From Conyzicola nivalis (GTDB lineage: Bacteria; Actinomycetota; Actinomycetes; Actinomycetales; Microbacteriaceae): a stretch of 64,000 bases of DNA. Position 1 is the first letter of the stretch, and every line of letters starts with the position of its first letter. Below, one piece after another: positions 8,195-18,644 of this stretch. The notes beneath the pieces are model-generated. The model searched no databases. It worked only from the letters and a program-made list of their open reading frames with translations, and was not told the origin of the DNA. The stretch is taken from contig NZ_BMGB01000001.1 of assembly GCF_014639655.1 (NCBI RefSeq), forward strand, positions 1,318,882 to 1,382,881, in the 5' to 3' direction. Position numbers and translations under genes: made by a program.

Positions 8195-8740
8195 CTAGGG
8201 CGTGTCGAGCAGCGCCACGATCTTCTCGACCGTGCGCAGATTGCGTCCGGTCGCGGTCACGCCGAGGCTCAGAAAGTATTTCGCCGGCACCTTCGACTGC
8301 GAGATGCCGTCGGGACACCACTGGTAGATCGCGTGCTCGCCGAAGGCCAGGCGTTCGGGAAGAAGATCGGTGTCGGACGGGCGGCCGCGGCCCGTGTCAT
8401 CCGCGGGGCCGCCGGCAACGGGACCGCTTAAAAAGTAGACCAGCGCCCGCGACGGATCGACCGACACCTCGGCCAACGGGTTCGCGGCCACGATCTGGCG
8501 GAACCGCGCGTCGTCGACGAGCACAACGGGGGCCGACACGCCCGTAGCGGTCGCGATCGCCGTCTCGAGCGAACGGGCGTCGACCGGCTCGGCACTGTCG
8601 AAGACGACATTGCCGCTGCGGAGCAGCGTGCGCGCGTTGGAGTGCCCGAGGGCCTCGATGCAGGCGCGTAGATCGGCCATCGCGATGGGCTTCGCGGTGC
8701 CCACATTGATGCCCCTGAGCAGCGCGACATAACGGTTCAC
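8195..8740 (-). CDS. DUF1697 domain-containing protein
   Basis: Protein of 181 aa matching the DUF1697 family, recognisable from the start MNRYVALLRGINVGTAKP followed by MADLRACIEALGHSNARTLL and RSGNVVFDS. The family is widespread in bacteria and its function is unknown. The end carries the usual TGRNLRTVEKI motif. GTG 8740 is preceded by TAGGGT at a 6-nt distance, suggesting a leaderless transcript. The DivIVA-repeat gene starts 9 bp downstream, so the two may be co-transcribed. Confidence 0.85.
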   Translation of the reverse strand: MNRYVALLRGINVGTAKPIAMADLRACIEALGHSNARTLLRSGNVVFDSAEPVDARSLETAIATATGVSAPVVLVDDARFRQIVAANPLAEVSVDPSRALVYFLSGPVAGGPADDTGRGRPSDTDLLPERLAFGEHAIYQWCPDGISQSKVPAKYFLSLGVTATGRNLRTVEKIVALLDTP

Positions 8741-8853
8741 GCCATCACCCTAGCGACTACCACACGTCGGTCACACCGGCAAAGCTGTGACAGCGTGCGC
8801 GGGCACCGTCTATCGTGAACAGCGACCCACCACGTCTATAACAAGGGGATTAA

Positions 8854-11058
8854 TTGACTGTCTGGCCCGGATCTGCCTACCCGCTCGGCGCAACCTATGA
8901 CGGAAACGGAACGAACTTCGCACTATTCAGCGAATCCGCCCAGAAGATCGAACTCTGCCTCTTCGACGATGACCACAACGAGACCAGGTACGAACTGACC
9001 GAGGTCGACGCGAACGTCTGGCACGGCTATCTTCCGCAGGTGCAGCCCGGCCAGCGTTACGGCTACCGCGTGCACGGCGACTACGACCCCGAGAAGGGCG
9101 ACCGCAGCAACCCAAACAAGCTGCTGCTCGACCCGTACGCCAAGGCGACGACCGGCGTCATCGACTGGGACCCCAGCGTCTTCCCGTACAACTTCGGCGA
9201 CCCGCTCTCGCGCAACGACGACGACTCGGCCGCGCACACGATGCTCGGCGTCGTCATCAACCCCTACTTCGACTGGGCCGGCGACCGCCACCCGCGCACG
9301 CCGTACAGCGACACGTTCATCTACGAGGCGCACGTCAAGGGACTCACCAAGCTGCACCCGGGAATCCCCGAAGACCAGCGCGGCAGCTACGGCGGCGTCG
9401 CTCACCCGATCATGATCGAGCACTACCAGAAGCTCGGCGTCACCGCGGTGGAGCTGATGCCCGTGCACCAGTTCATCAACGACTCCGCGCTGCAGGAGAA
9501 GGGCCTCAACAACTACTGGGGCTACAACACCATCGGCTTCTTCGCGCCGCACTCGGGTTACGCCTCCAACGGCGAACTCGGCCAGCAGGTGCAGGAGTTC
9601 AAGGGCATGGTGCGCTCGCTGCACGACGCCGGCATCGAGGTCATCCTCGACGTGGTGTACAACCACACCGCCGAGGGCAACCACCTCGGCCCGATGCTCT
9701 CGATGCGCGGCATCGACGACAAGGCGTACTACCGCCACGTCGACGGCAGCCCCGAGTACTACATGGACTACACGGGCACCGGCAACTCGCTCAACGTGGG
9801 CCACCCGCACACCCTCCAGCTCATCATGGACAGCCTGCGCTACTGGGTGACCGAGATGCACGTCGACGGCTTCCGTTTCGACCTCGCCTCCACCCTCGCC
9901 CGCGAGTTCTACGACGTCGACAAGCTCTCGACCTTCTTCGAGCTCGTGCAGCAGGACCCGATCGTCTCGCAGGTCAAGCTCATAGCCGAGCCGTGGGATG
10001 TCGGCCCTGGCGGCTACCAGGTGGGCAACTTCCCGCCCCAGTGGACGGAGTGGAACGGAAAGTACCGCGACACCGTCCGCGATTTCTGGAAGGGCGAGCC
10101 GTCGACGCTCGGCGAGTTCGCGGAGCGGCTCACCGGTAGCGCCGACCTCTACGAGCAGTCGGGTCGTCGCCCGGTCGCATCCATCAACTTCGTCACCGCG
10201 CACGACGGCTTCACGCTCGCCGACCTCGTGTCGTACAACGAGAAGCACAACGACGCCAACGGCGAAGACAACAACGACGGCGAATCGCACAACCGCTCGT
10301 ACAATTTCGGCGTCGAGGGCCCGACGGATGAGTCGCAGGTGCTCGAAATGCGTGCCAGGCAGCAACGCAACTTCCTCACCACGCTGCTGATCTCCCAGGG
10401 CGTGCCGATGCTGCTGCACGGCGACGAGATCGGCCGCACCCAGGGCGGCAACAACAACGGCTACGCCCAGGACAACGAGATCAGCTGGATCCACTGGGAC
10501 AAGGCCGACCTCCCCCTGATGGAGTTCGTGGCGGCGATCGCGCACCTGCGCAAGGACCACCCGACGTTCCGCCGCAGCCGCTTCTTCGACGGACGCCCCG
10601 TGCGTCGCGAGGAGGGCGCACCGCTGCCCGACATCGGCTGGCTCGCGCCCGACGGCCGGGCCATGGCGCCCGAGGACTGGGACTCCGGCTTCGGTCGCTC
10701 GATCGGCGTGTTCCTCAACGGCGACGGCATCCGCGGCAAGGACATGCGCGGCGAGCCCATCGTCGACGTGCACTTCCTCATCCTGCTCAACGCGCACACC
10801 GAGGCCGTCGAGTTCACGCTGCCGGAAGACGAGTACGCCTCCGCGTGGGAGATCGTGGTGGACACGGCGGGTGCCGGTGTCTCGACCGAGCCTCGCAGCG
10901 CCGGCGACACGGTTACCGCCCAGGCGGTGTCCGCGCTGATCCTCCGCCAGTCGTCCGGTCCCGAGCCCGAGACCGACAACTCGGTGGCGGCCTCGCTCAT
11001 CGCCCTGACCGGCACGAGCAGCCCGATCAACGCCCCCGCACGACCGGTCGTCGAGTAA
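8854..11058 (+). CDS. glgX: Glycogen debranching enzyme GlgX / isoamylase-type
   Basis: GH13 enzyme of 734 aa that hydrolyses alpha-1,6 branches of glycogen or maltodextrin, giving linear chains for the two following enzymes. It has an N-terminal CBM48-like domain ([19 protein letters not shown]) and the GH13 regions [18 protein letters not shown] (nucleophile Asp near 344), IAEPWDVG (acid/base Glu near 378) and TAHDGFTL (Asp near 450). Start is TTG 8854 with AAGGGG 5 nt upstream. The stop shares one base with the ATG of treY (TAATG). In this operon it feeds the TreY-TreZ trehalose route; homologues in such operons are often called TreX. Confidence 0.93.
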   Translation: MTVWPGSAYPLGATYDGNGTNFALFSESAQKIELCLFDDDHNETRYELTEVDANVWHGYLPQVQPGQRYGYRVHGDYDPEKGDRSNPNKLLLDPYAKATTGVIDWDPSVFPYNFGDPLSRNDDDSAAHTMLGVVINPYFDWAGDRHPRTPYSDTFIYEAHVKGLTKLHPGIPEDQRGSYGGVAHPIMIEHYQKLGVTAVELMPVHQFINDSALQEKGLNNYWGYNTIGFFAPHSGYASNGELGQQVQEFKGMVRSLHDAGIEVILDVVYNHTAEGNHLGPMLSMRGIDDKAYYRHVDGSPEYYMDYTGTGNSLNVGHPHTLQLIMDSLRYWVTEMHVDGFRFDLASTLAREFYDVDKLSTFFELVQQDPIVSQVKLIAEPWDVGPGGYQVGNFPPQWTEWNGKYRDTVRDFWKGEPSTLGEFAERLTGSADLYEQSGRRPVASINFVTAHDGFTLADLVSYNEKHNDANGEDNNDGESHNRSYNFGVEGPTDESQVLEMRARQQRNFLTTLLISQGVPMLLHGDEIGRTQGGNNNGYAQDNEISWIHWDKADLPLMEFVAAIAHLRKDHPTFRRSRFFDGRPVRREEGAPLPDIGWLAPDGRAMAPEDWDSGFGRSIGVFLNGDGIRGKDMRGEPIVDVHFLILLNAHTEAVEFTLPEDEYASAWEIVVDTAGAGVSTEPRSAGDTVTAQAVSALILRQSSGPEPETDNSVAASLIALTGTSSPINAPARPVVE

Positions 11059-13391
11059 TGGCGAACATCACCGCGCTGCCCGTCTCGACCTATCGACTGC
11101 AGATCACGGCGGACTTCACGCTGTTCGCCGCCGCCGATCTGGTCGACTACCTGAAGACGCTCGGCGCCGACTGGGTCTACATCTCGCCGATCCTGCGCTC
11201 GACGCAGGGCTCGGACCACGGGTACGACGTCGTCGACAACTCGATCGTCGACCCGGCGCGCGGCGGCCCCGAGGGCCTCGCCGCGCTGTCGAAGGCCTGC
11301 CACGAAGCGGGTATGGGCCTGCTCGTCGACATCGTGCCGAACCACCTCGGTGTCGCCGACGCGACGCAGACCGCGTGGTGGTGGGACGTGCTCGAGAAGG
11401 GCCGCGACTCGCGCTACGCCGAGGCGTTCGACATCGACTGGGACTTCGGCGGCGGCAAGCTGCGCGTTCCGGTCCTGGCTGATGGCGACGACGCGCTCGA
11501 CGACCTGAAGATCGTCGGCAGCGAACTGCACTACTTCGAGAACCGCTATCCGATCTCCGCGGGAACCGCCGACGACGGTGCGTCGCCCCGGGAGGTGCAC
11601 GACCGCCAGAACTACGAGCTGATCAACTGGCGTCGCGCCGACTCCGAGCTGAACTACCGCCGCTTCTTCGCTGTCAACACCCTCGCCGGTGTGCGCGTCG
11701 AGGTGCCGTGGGTGTTCGAGGAGTCGCACGCCGAGATCGTGCGCTGGATCACCGAGGGCCTCGCCGACGGCCTGCGCGTCGACCACCCCGACGGCCTCGC
11801 CGACCCGGGTGGCTACCTCGACACGCTCGCGGCGGCGACCGGCGGCACCTACGTGCTCGTCGAGAAGATCCTCGAGGGCGACGAACGGCTCCCCGCCTTC
11901 TGGGCCACCGCCGGCACCACCGGCTACGACGCCCTCGCCGACATCGACCGCGTGCTCGTCGACGCGAAGGGGCAAGACCGCCTCGACGCGATCGACACGG
12001 CCCTGCGCGACCGCGCTCAGCCCGTGGAGTGGAAAACGCTCATCCACGGCACGAAGCGCGGGATCGCCGACGGCATCCTGAACTCCGAGGTCAACCGGCT
12101 CGCCCGCGAGTACCGCGTGGCCCGACCCGAGAGCGACGCGGCGCTCGTCGCCGACGCCGTGGCCGAGCTGCTCGCGTGCTTCCCCGTCTACCGGTCGTAC
12201 CTGCCGAGCGGCGCCGAGCACCTCCACGAGGCCGCGGAGCTCGCCCGACGTCACCGCCCCGAGCTGTCGTCGACCATCGACGAACTGCTGCCGGTGCTGC
12301 TTGACCCCGAGCAGCCGATGGCGGTGCGCTTCCAGCAGACCTCGGGCATGGTGATGGCCAAGGGTGTCGAAGACACCGCGTTCTACCGCTACACCCGGCT
12401 GGGTTCGCTCACCGAGGTGGGCGCGGATCCCGAGGAGTTCAGCATCGGGGTGGCCGAGTTCCACCAGCGCCAGAGCGTCCGCCAGGCGAGCCTGCCCGGC
12501 TCGATGACCACACTCTCCACGCACGACACGAAGCGCGGCGAAGACACCCGCGCCCGCATCAACGTGCTGTCCGAGGTGCCGGACCGCTGGGAGTCCGTGC
12601 TCGGTCACCTGCGCGAGCTGGCGCCCCTCGGCGACGGCCCGCTCGAGAACCTGCTCTGGGAGGCGATCGTCGGCTCGTGGCCGGCCAGCCGCGAACGCCT
12701 GCACGGCTACGCCGAGAAGGCCGCCCGCGAGGCCGGAAACTCCACGACCTGGACCGGTCCCGACGAAGAGTTCGAGGCGCGCATGCACGGCGTCGTCGAC
12801 AGCGTGTTCGACGACGCGGCGGTGCGCGGCATCGTGGAAGGTTTCGTCGCTGAAATCGCGGACGCCGGTTGGTCGAACTCGCTCTCGGCGAAGCTCGTGC
12901 AGCTCACCGCCCCCGGCGTACCCGATGTCTACCAGGGCAGCGAGCTGTGGGAGACCAGCCTCGTCGACCCCGACAACCGCAGGCCGGTCGACTACGACAT
13001 CCGCCGCCTGTACCTCGAGGCGGTCTCGGCCGGGGCGCAACCGGACATCGACGAGACCGGCGCCGCGAAGCTCCTGGTCACCTCGCGTGCCCTGCGTCTG
13101 CGTCGCGACCGTCCCGAGCTGTTCACCCGCTACGCCCCGCTCGAGGCCCTCGGCGAGAAGGCCGAGCACGTCGTCGCGTTCGACCGCGGCGGCGCCGTGA
13201 CCCTCGCGGTGCGTCTGCCGGTCGGGCTCGCGGCTGGCGACGGCTGGGGCGACACCGCCATCACGCTGCCGGGCCACGAGCTCGAAGACGTGCTGACCGG
13301 TGCGCGCTACCCGGGCGGCACCGTGCTGCTCTCGAACCTGTTCCGCAAGTATCCGGTGGCGTTGCTCGCCCCCGTGGAGGTCACATCGTGA
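11058..13391 (+). CDS. treY: Malto-oligosyltrehalose synthase
   Basis: GH13 enzyme of 777 aa that turns the reducing-end alpha-1,4 link of a maltodextrin into an alpha,alpha-1,1 link, making maltooligosyltrehalose. The N-terminus ([18 protein letters not shown]) and [17 protein letters not shown] are typical of TreY. Catalytic regions are [19 protein letters not shown] (Asp near 240), [12 protein letters not shown] (Glu near 268) and [15 protein letters not shown] (Asp near 489). Middle gene of glgX-treY-treZ: it overlaps glgX by 1 nt and treZ by 4 nt, so all three should be made together. Confidence 0.95.
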   Translation: MANITALPVSTYRLQITADFTLFAAADLVDYLKTLGADWVYISPILRSTQGSDHGYDVVDNSIVDPARGGPEGLAALSKACHEAGMGLLVDIVPNHLGVADATQTAWWWDVLEKGRDSRYAEAFDIDWDFGGGKLRVPVLADGDDALDDLKIVGSELHYFENRYPISAGTADDGASPREVHDRQNYELINWRRADSELNYRRFFAVNTLAGVRVEVPWVFEESHAEIVRWITEGLADGLRVDHPDGLADPGGYLDTLAAATGGTYVLVEKILEGDERLPAFWATAGTTGYDALADIDRVLVDAKGQDRLDAIDTALRDRAQPVEWKTLIHGTKRGIADGILNSEVNRLAREYRVARPESDAALVADAVAELLACFPVYRSYLPSGAEHLHEAAELARRHRPELSSTIDELLPVLLDPEQPMAVRFQQTSGMVMAKGVEDTAFYRYTRLGSLTEVGADPEEFSIGVAEFHQRQSVRQASLPGSMTTLSTHDTKRGEDTRARINVLSEVPDRWESVLGHLRELAPLGDGPLENLLWEAIVGSWPASRERLHGYAEKAAREAGNSTTWTGPDEEFEARMHGVVDSVFDDAAVRGIVEGFVAEIADAGWSNSLSAKLVQLTAPGVPDVYQGSELWETSLVDPDNRRPVDYDIRRLYLEAVSAGAQPDIDETGAAKLLVTSRALRLRRDRPELFTRYAPLEALGEKAEHVVAFDRGGAVTLAVRLPVGLAAGDGWGDTAITLPGHELEDVLTGARYPGGTVLLSNLFRKYPVALLAPVEVTS

Positions 13392-15121
13392 AGAACCGCA
13401 ACTTCGAGGTCTGGGCGCCCAAGGCCTCCCGCGTCGACCTGAACGTGGACGGCACCGCGCTCGCGCTCGTCTCGAGCGGCGGCGGCAACTGGCGCGTCCC
13501 CGAGGGAACCACGGTCGACGCCGCCCCCGGCACGCGCTACGGCTACCAGATCGACGGCGGCGACCTGCTGCCCGACCCGCGCTCCCGCCGCCAGCCCGAC
13601 GGGGTGCACGGGGCGAGCGCCGTGTTCGACGACGACGAATTCGAGTGGACCGACGCCGCCTGGACCGGGCGCCAGCTCGCCGGCGGGGTCATCTACGAGC
13701 TGCACATCGGCACGTTCACTCCCGAGGGCACCCTCGACTCGGCCATCGAGCGCCTCGACTACCTCGTCGACCTCGGCATCGACTTCGTCGAAGTGCTGCC
13801 GGTCAACGGCTTCAACGGCACGCACAACTGGGGTTACGACGGGGTGCTCTGGTACTCGGTGCAGGAGACCTACGGCGGTCCCGCCGCCTACCAGCGTTTC
13901 GTCGACGCCTGCCACGCCTGCGGTCTCGCCGTGATCCAGGACGTCGTCTACAACCACCTCGGCCCGAGCGGCAATTACCTGCCGAACTTCGGCCCGTACC
14001 TGCACAGCGAGAGCGCCAACACGTGGGGTTCCTCGGTCAACCTCGACGAGGCCGAGGTGCGACGTTACATCCTCGACAACGCACTCATGTGGCTCCACGA
14101 CTTCCACGTCGACGGGTTGCGGCTCGACGCGGTGCACGCGCTGATCGACACGGCCATCCCGCACATCCTGCAGGAGCTGGCCCAGGAGGCGGACGCCCTG
14201 AGCGCCCACGTCAGGCGCCCGCTCACGTTGATCGCCGAGAGCGACATGAACGATGCGAGTATCGTCGCCCCGCGCGAGGCCAACGGGCTCGGTCTGACCT
14301 CCCAGTGGAGCGACGACTACCACCACGCCCTGCACGTCGCTCTCACCGGCGAGACGAGTGGCTACTACGCCGACTTCGCATCACTCGAAGCCTTGGCCAA
14401 GGTCACCACCAGCGGGTTTTTCCACGACGGCACGTTCTCGTCGTTCCGCAAGCGCGACCACGGCGCGCCGATCGACCCGGTGACCCCCACCTGGCGCCTG
14501 GTCACGTTCTCGCAGGACCACGACCAGATCGGCAACCGCGCGGCGGGCGACCGGCTGACGGCCACGCTCGACTACGGCCAGCTGGCGATCGCCGCGGTCC
14601 TCACCGTGTGCTCGCCCTACACGCCCATGCTCTTTATGGGCGAGGAGTTCGGCGCCACCACCCCGTGGCAGTTCTTCACGTCGCATCCGGAACCCGAACT
14701 CGGCAAGGCGACGGCCGAGGGCCGCATCGCCGAGTTCGAGGCGATGGGCTGGGACCCCGACACCGTGCCCGACCCGCAGGACCCGCAGACCTTCGAGCGC
14801 TCCAAGCTCGACTGGTCGTCGGTCGAGTCCGGCGACCACGCGCGCCTGCTCGCCCTGTACCGCGAGCTCATCGCCCTGCGCCGGGCGACGCCGGCGCTCA
14901 CCGACCCCGCGTTCTCGCACGTGCGCGCCGCGTTCGACGACGACCTCCGTTGGTTCCTCGTGGAACGCGACGACGTGTCGATCGTGGTCAACTTCGGTCT
15001 CGAGGAGCTGTCATTGCCGGTGCTCGAGGCGACCGTGATTCTGGCGACGGATGACGCGGCTTCCGTCACCGGCACCGTGCTGAGCCTGCCGGCTCACAGC
15101 GCCGTCATCCTGCAGCACTGA
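13388..15121 (+). CDS. treZ: Malto-oligosyltrehalose trehalohydrolase
   Basis: GH13 enzyme of 577 aa that releases trehalose from maltooligosyltrehalose, completing the TreYZ pathway. The N-terminal domain ([18 protein letters not shown]) is typical of the family. Catalytic regions are [27 protein letters not shown] (Asp near 244), LIAESDMND (Glu near 281) and [11 protein letters not shown] (Asp near 377). The GTG start overlaps the treY stop (GTGA); longer in-frame extensions lie inside treY and are rejected. Trehalose acts as compatible solute and stress protectant. A strong hairpin downstream ends the operon. Confidence 0.95.
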   Translation: MKNRNFEVWAPKASRVDLNVDGTALALVSSGGGNWRVPEGTTVDAAPGTRYGYQIDGGDLLPDPRSRRQPDGVHGASAVFDDDEFEWTDAAWTGRQLAGGVIYELHIGTFTPEGTLDSAIERLDYLVDLGIDFVEVLPVNGFNGTHNWGYDGVLWYSVQETYGGPAAYQRFVDACHACGLAVIQDVVYNHLGPSGNYLPNFGPYLHSESANTWGSSVNLDEAEVRRYILDNALMWLHDFHVDGLRLDAVHALIDTAIPHILQELAQEADALSAHVRRPLTLIAESDMNDASIVAPREANGLGLTSQWSDDYHHALHVALTGETSGYYADFASLEALAKVTTSGFFHDGTFSSFRKRDHGAPIDPVTPTWRLVTFSQDHDQIGNRAAGDRLTATLDYGQLAIAAVLTVCSPYTPMLFMGEEFGATTPWQFFTSHPEPELGKATAEGRIAEFEAMGWDPDTVPDPQDPQTFERSKLDWSSVESGDHARLLALYRELIALRRATPALTDPAFSHVRAAFDDDLRWFLVERDDVSIVVNFGLEELSLPVLEATVILATDDAASVTGTVLSLPAHSAVILQH

Positions 15122-15138
15122 CGCGCGGGCTATCCGAC

Positions 15139-15172
15139 GCCGTCCGGGATCCACATGTGGACCCCGGACGGC
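15139..15172 (+). terminator. Terminator-like hairpin after treZ
   Basis: Perfect 10-bp GC-rich stem, GCCGTCCGGG pairing with CCCGGACGGC, 17 nt after the treZ stop. The loop itself holds the 12-base palindrome TCCACATGTGGA. Only a short T-containing stretch follows (GTATTTAGTTG), so it is an imperfect intrinsic terminator, as is common in actinobacteria. Confidence 0.7.
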
Positions 15173-15294
15173 GTATTTAGTTGTAGCTAAAACTTTTTCG
15201 CCCGATCGGGAATAGCGCGCAGGTCCATGCGCTTGAATGAATCTGTGAGCACCGCCGTGCTCGTCTATTTCGAAAATTCTCTGGAGTACACACC

Positions 15295-15843
15295 ATGACC
15301 ATCGACGTCGCCACCATCCCCGCTGGAACCTGGACCCTCGACCCCACCCACTCCGACATCACCTTCAGCGTGCGCCACCTCGCCATCTCCAAGGTGCGCG
15401 GCTCGTTCGAGAAGTTCGATGTCACCGTCGTCACGACCACCAACCCCGCCGAGACCGCCATTACGGCGTCCGTCGACGTTGCTTCGGTCAACACCAACCA
15501 GGCCGACCGCGACGGCCACCTCAAGACGAGCGACTTCTTCCTCGTCGAAGAGTTCCCGACCATGGACTTCGTGTCCACCGGCGTGCGCGTCGACGGCGAG
15601 GTCTTCTTCGTCGACGGCGACCTCACCCTGCGCGGCGTCACCAAGCCCGTCACCCTGAAGGGCGAGCTCGGCGGTGTCATCACCGACGGCTACGGCCAGA
15701 CCAAGCTCGGTGCCTCCGCCTCGACCAAGATCAACCGCCTCGACTTCGGCGTCAACTGGAACGCCGCCCTCGAGGCCGGCGGACTCACGCTCGGCAACGA
15801 CGTCACCATCAACTTCGAGATCCAGGTCGTCCTCCAGCCGTAA
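15295..15843 (+). CDS. YceI family protein
   Basis: Protein of 182 aa in the YceI lipocalin-like family, beta-barrel proteins that bind isoprenoid-type lipids. Recognised from GTWTLDPTHSDITFSVRHL, then DFFLVEEFPTMDF and DLTLRGVTKPV and the ending LGNDVTINFEIQVV. No signal peptide is present, so it should be cytoplasmic, unlike the E. coli periplasmic form. GGAG lies 8 nt before the ATG. Monocistronic, between the trehalose operon and the radical SAM gene. Confidence 0.9.
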   Translation: MTIDVATIPAGTWTLDPTHSDITFSVRHLAISKVRGSFEKFDVTVVTTTNPAETAITASVDVASVNTNQADRDGHLKTSDFFLVEEFPTMDFVSTGVRVDGEVFFVDGDLTLRGVTKPVTLKGELGGVITDGYGQTKLGASASTKINRLDFGVNWNAALEAGGLTLGNDVTINFEIQVVLQP

Positions 15844-15885
15844 GGCACCCCAGCACCGTCGCCAGATACCCACGCGACACTTGCG

Positions 15886-15915
15886 CCCCCATTCGAACAT
15901 GTGTTCGAATGGGGG
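15886..15915 (+). promoter_or_regulatory. LexA/SOS box in a 30-bp palindrome
   Basis: A perfect inverted repeat with 14-base arms (CCCCCATTCGAACA / TGTTCGAATGGGGG) around a central TG. Its core at 15893-15908 is TCGAAC-ATGT-GTTCGA, an exact match to the TCGAAC-N4-GTTCGA SOS box of mycobacteria and other Gram-positives. It lies 33 bp before the radical SAM start, the right place for LexA repression. The outer C/G runs could also make it a hairpin terminator for yceI. Confidence 0.8.
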
Positions 15916-15948
15916 CGTGAGGCATTTAACGAGGAAAGCGGTGCGCGC

Positions 15949-17058
15949 GTGAGGTGGGACGGACAGGCGATCAACGTCGAGCAACGCGATTCGCTGACGG
16001 GCCTCGCCAAACTGAGCAACGTGGTGCGCAGCGTGCAGACGCCCGAGTTCGCGGGCATCACCTTCCACGAGGTGCTCGCGAAGACGGCCCTCAACCACGT
16101 TCCCGGCGCGAGCAACGCCATGCCCTTCGCGTGGACGATCAATCCGTATCGCGGTTGCAGTCACTCCTGCGTCTATTGCTTCGCGCGCGCCACCCACACC
16201 TACCTCGAACTCGACGCCGGCAAAGACTTCGACAACGAGATCATCGTCAAGGTCAACGTGGCCGAGGTGCTGACAAAAGAGCTGCGCACCAAGCGCGCGG
16301 TCATTCCTGCAGTGGCACTCGGCACCAACACCGATCCCTACCAGCGGGCCGAGGGGCGCTACCGGCTGATGCCCGGCGTGATCGCCGCGCTCGCCCACAG
16401 CGGCACGCCGTTCTCGATCCTCACCAAGGGGACCCTGCTCCGCCGCGACCTCCCGCTGCTGGTCGAGGCGAACACGCAGATCCCGGTGTCGCTGGCGATG
16501 TCGATCGCGATCTTCGACGACGACCTGCAACAGGCCGTCGAACCGGGCACCCCCACGGCCAAGGCCCGGCTCGCCACGGTGAGCGCCGTGCGCGAGGCGG
16601 GGCTCGACTGTTCCGTCTTCATGATGCCGATCCTGCCGCACCTCACCGACACGAACGCCCACCTCGACGAGGCGCTGCGCCAGATCAAGGCGGCCGGTGC
16701 CACGAGCGTGCTGTACACCGCGCTGCACCTACGACCGGGAACCAAAGAGTGGTTCATGCAGTGGCTCGAGCTGAATCATCCGCAGCTCGTCGAGAAGTAC
16801 CGGTTCATGTACTACGGGGTCAATTCCTACGCGCCCAAGGAATACCGAAAGTGGCTCGCCGCGAAGATGCAGCCGCTGATCCGCAAGCACGGCCTCACCC
16901 GCGGCATCGAAGACCCGACGACGGGCGGCGTGGCCGCACCCGACGTGCGCTCGCGCTTCGACGAGCGCGGCGAACGGCGTACCCTGCCGTCCCTCATCGC
17001 CGAAGAGCTGCCGCCCGCCGCCGCGGCCCAGGCTCTCGGCGTGCCGACGCTGTTCTGA
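15949..17058 (+). CDS. Rv2578c-family radical SAM protein (spore photoproduct lyase-like)
   Basis: Radical SAM enzyme of 369 aa in the Rv2578c/SplB-like group. The iron-sulfur cluster motif CSHSCVYC gives C70, C74 and C77, followed by FARATHTYLELDAGKDF. Later motifs VALGTNTDPYQ, SILTKGTLLRRDLPLL and FMYYGVNSYAPKEY are typical of the family. The reaction is unproven; homologues of spore photoproduct lyase repair UV thymine lesions, and the perfect LexA box upstream supports a DNA-damage role. Start is GTG 15949 with GAGGAAAG about 11 nt upstream; the longer frame from GTG 15901 begins inside the palindrome. Monocistronic. Confidence 0.88.
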   Translation: MRWDGQAINVEQRDSLTGLAKLSNVVRSVQTPEFAGITFHEVLAKTALNHVPGASNAMPFAWTINPYRGCSHSCVYCFARATHTYLELDAGKDFDNEIIVKVNVAEVLTKELRTKRAVIPAVALGTNTDPYQRAEGRYRLMPGVIAALAHSGTPFSILTKGTLLRRDLPLLVEANTQIPVSLAMSIAIFDDDLQQAVEPGTPTAKARLATVSAVREAGLDCSVFMMPILPHLTDTNAHLDEALRQIKAAGATSVLYTALHLRPGTKEWFMQWLELNHPQLVEKYRFMYYGVNSYAPKEYRKWLAAKMQPLIRKHGLTRGIEDPTTGGVAAPDVRSRFDERGERRTLPSLIAEELPPAAAAQALGVPTLF

Positions 17059-17174
17059 CGACGGGTCACCTGGGCGATTTGGACCGCGCCGGAATGAACC
17101 GACTATCGCTCGACGTTGGCTCTCAACACGGCGTGACGATCCGCGCGACCGGCAGCACCTGAGGGAGATAGACC

Positions 17175-17744
17175 GTGACGACCACCGATTTCGACTGGGT
17201 TCAGCTGCAGCACCGCGCCCACCAGGAGTTCGCCGCCCGCATTGCCGCCATCGAAGACTGGGACGGGCCGACCCCCGACACCGCCTGGAGCGTGCGCGAC
17301 CTGGTCGCACACGTCGTCGAAGAGCAGCAGTGGGTTCCGCACCTGCTCGCGGGCCGCTCGCTCGAGCAGGCGCGCTCGAGCATCGACCGCCTGCGCGACG
17401 ACCTCGCCGGCGAGTGGGCGCTGTACTCGCTCGCCGCGACCTCGGCGTGGCAGAGCACACCGCGCGACGCACGCGTGCAGCTCTCCTACGACACTGTCAC
17501 GGTAGACGAGTACCTGCGCGAACAGGTCGCCGACGTGACCATCCACGCGTGGGATCTCGCCCGGGCTGTCGGCGCAGACGAGACCCTCGACGACGAACTC
17601 GTGCGGGCCGTGTGGAGCGTGTTCGAGCCGCAGAAGGACACCCTGGAGGCGAGCGGGCTCTTCGCCTCGCCCGTTCCGGTCGGCGACGACGCCCCGCTGC
17701 AGTCGCGACTGCTCGCGATCACGGGGCGCGACGACCGCAGGTAG
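17175..17744 (+). CDS. TIGR03086 family metal-binding protein (DinB/mycothiol-dependent type)
   Basis: Protein of 189 aa with the maleylpyruvate-isomerase/DinB four-helix fold. The metal ligand motif is seen as AWSVRDLVAHVVEEQQW near the N-terminus and VADVTIHAWDLARAVG in the middle, providing the usual three His/Glu ligands. Family members are divalent-metal proteins, some of them mycothiol-dependent transferases. GTG 17175 has GAGGGAG upstream. It stands alone after the radical SAM gene; no evidence ties the two together. Confidence 0.82.
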   Translation: MTTTDFDWVQLQHRAHQEFAARIAAIEDWDGPTPDTAWSVRDLVAHVVEEQQWVPHLLAGRSLEQARSSIDRLRDDLAGEWALYSLAATSAWQSTPRDARVQLSYDTVTVDEYLREQVADVTIHAWDLARAVGADETLDDELVRAVWSVFEPQKDTLEASGLFASPVPVGDDAPLQSRLLAITGRDDRR

Positions 17745-17840
17745 GGCGGTTTTCGATCCGCGTCGCGTCAATCCCTATTGCGCCCGCGGCGCATCTGCTT
17801 ACGATATGCAGGCATTTTGCTTGTGCAAGGAGGCCCAGCA

Positions 17841-18110
17841 GTGACGATGCAGTACGACCAACGACCCCTGTCCATCGACATCCGACTCGACGCGCTTTCC
17901 CCGACGGAGTGGCGGGTCTGCGACAAGCGGGTTCCCGAAAGCGACCACCTTTCCATTCTCGGGTTCATCGAGTTGCGGCACGGTCTGTACGAGGTGACGA
18001 CCATGGACCACCCCGGTGAGCGCGTGATTTTCGACTCGCTCGCCGCCGCCAGGGGTGCCTTCGTCCCGATCACGCGTCCGCGTGTTCACACGGCAAAGCT
18101 CGTGGTCTAG
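17841..18110 (+). CDS. Small hypothetical protein, Microbacteriaceae type
   Basis: Protein of 89 aa of unknown function, soluble and without signal peptide. It starts MTMQYDQRPLSIDIRLD and contains SPTEWRVCDKRVP and DHLSILGFIELRHG. GTG 17841 follows AAGGAGG by 7 nt, a near-ideal ribosome binding site, which favours a real, well-translated gene. It opens a run of three short genes (to 18872) that look lineage-specific. Confidence 0.6.
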   Translation: MTMQYDQRPLSIDIRLDALSPTEWRVCDKRVPESDHLSILGFIELRHGLYEVTTMDHPGERVIFDSLAAARGAFVPITRPRVHTAKLVV

Positions 18111-18136
18111 TCTTCGTGTAACACCGCGTGCTACTC

Positions 18137-18180
18137 CCCCGGACGACGACGTCCGGGGCGCATCTCCCCACTCGTGGGGA
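18137..18180 (+). promoter_or_regulatory. Two-hairpin 5' leader of the small DUF7882-type gene
   Basis: Two stems sit back to back between 18110 and the ATG at 18191. The first is CCCCGGACG-ACGA-CGTCCGGGG (18137-18158). The second is TCCCCAC-TC-GTGGGGA (18165-18180). The right arm of the second runs into the ribosome binding site GGGGAAGGA (18176-18184). This could be a terminator plus an SD-masking stem, or a regulated leader. Confidence 0.5.
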
Positions 18181-18190
18181 AGGACCGACG

Positions 18191-18532
18191 ATGGAAGTGG
18201 TTATGGGCAAGATTCTGTACGGCGAGTCAGGTATCGAGGTCGTGTTCGACGACAGGGCCATGGCCCATCTGCAGCTCGTCATCGGCGCGAAGCTGCGTCG
18301 ACGCGAGAGCTTCTTCTTCTCCTGGAAAGACGATGCGAGCGTCGGCGACGGGCGCAGCAGCATCTGGCTCGATTCGTCGATTCCCCTCTACTTCCGCTAC
18401 TCGGGCAGCAAGCCGGTCACGATCAACCGGGAGTGGCTCGACATTCTCACGCTCTCCGCGCACACCGCCCAGGGCCTGCAGTTCACGGGAGAGCCCCACG
18501 GCGACACCCCCGCCCCGCGGTCGCAGGTGTAG
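18191..18532 (+). CDS. DUF7882-type small protein (often misnamed ATP-dependent DNA ligase)
   Basis: Protein of 113 aa starting MEVVMGKILYGESGIEVVF, then DDRAMAHLQLVIGAKLRRRE, FFFSWKDDASVGDGRSSIWL and a final INREWLDILTLSAHTA. Homologues abound in Microbacteriaceae and, as far as I recall, many database entries call them ATP-dependent DNA ligase, but no KxDG ligase motif is present here. Function unknown. ATG 18191 has GAAGGA at 6-nt spacing; ATG 18203, at MGK, is the alternative. A second copy of the family lies at 25639-25941. Confidence 0.7.
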   Translation: MEVVMGKILYGESGIEVVFDDRAMAHLQLVIGAKLRRRESFFFSWKDDASVGDGRSSIWLDSSIPLYFRYSGSKPVTINREWLDILTLSAHTAQGLQFTGEPHGDTPAPRSQV

Positions 18533-18644
18533 CAAGCATTTCTCTGTTTGACAACCGTCTGTTCGCTCGTCGTTGGTTTTGATTGACTGTAACGCCCCCA
18601 ATCGAGGGCCACCCCGTAGACCCCTGAGGACAACGACGACCACC

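Noticed and set aside
8923-10797. 624-codon open frame on the minus strand
   Set aside because: Antisense to glgX; Val/Glu/Ala-rich shadow product.
10461-13277. 938-codon open frame on the minus strand
   Set aside because: Antisense to treY, which has all catalytic motifs; low-complexity composition and no recognisable domain.
15901-15948. Longer start of the radical SAM gene at GTG 15901
   Set aside because: It begins inside the LexA palindrome and has no ribosome binding site; GTG 15949 fits the family start better.
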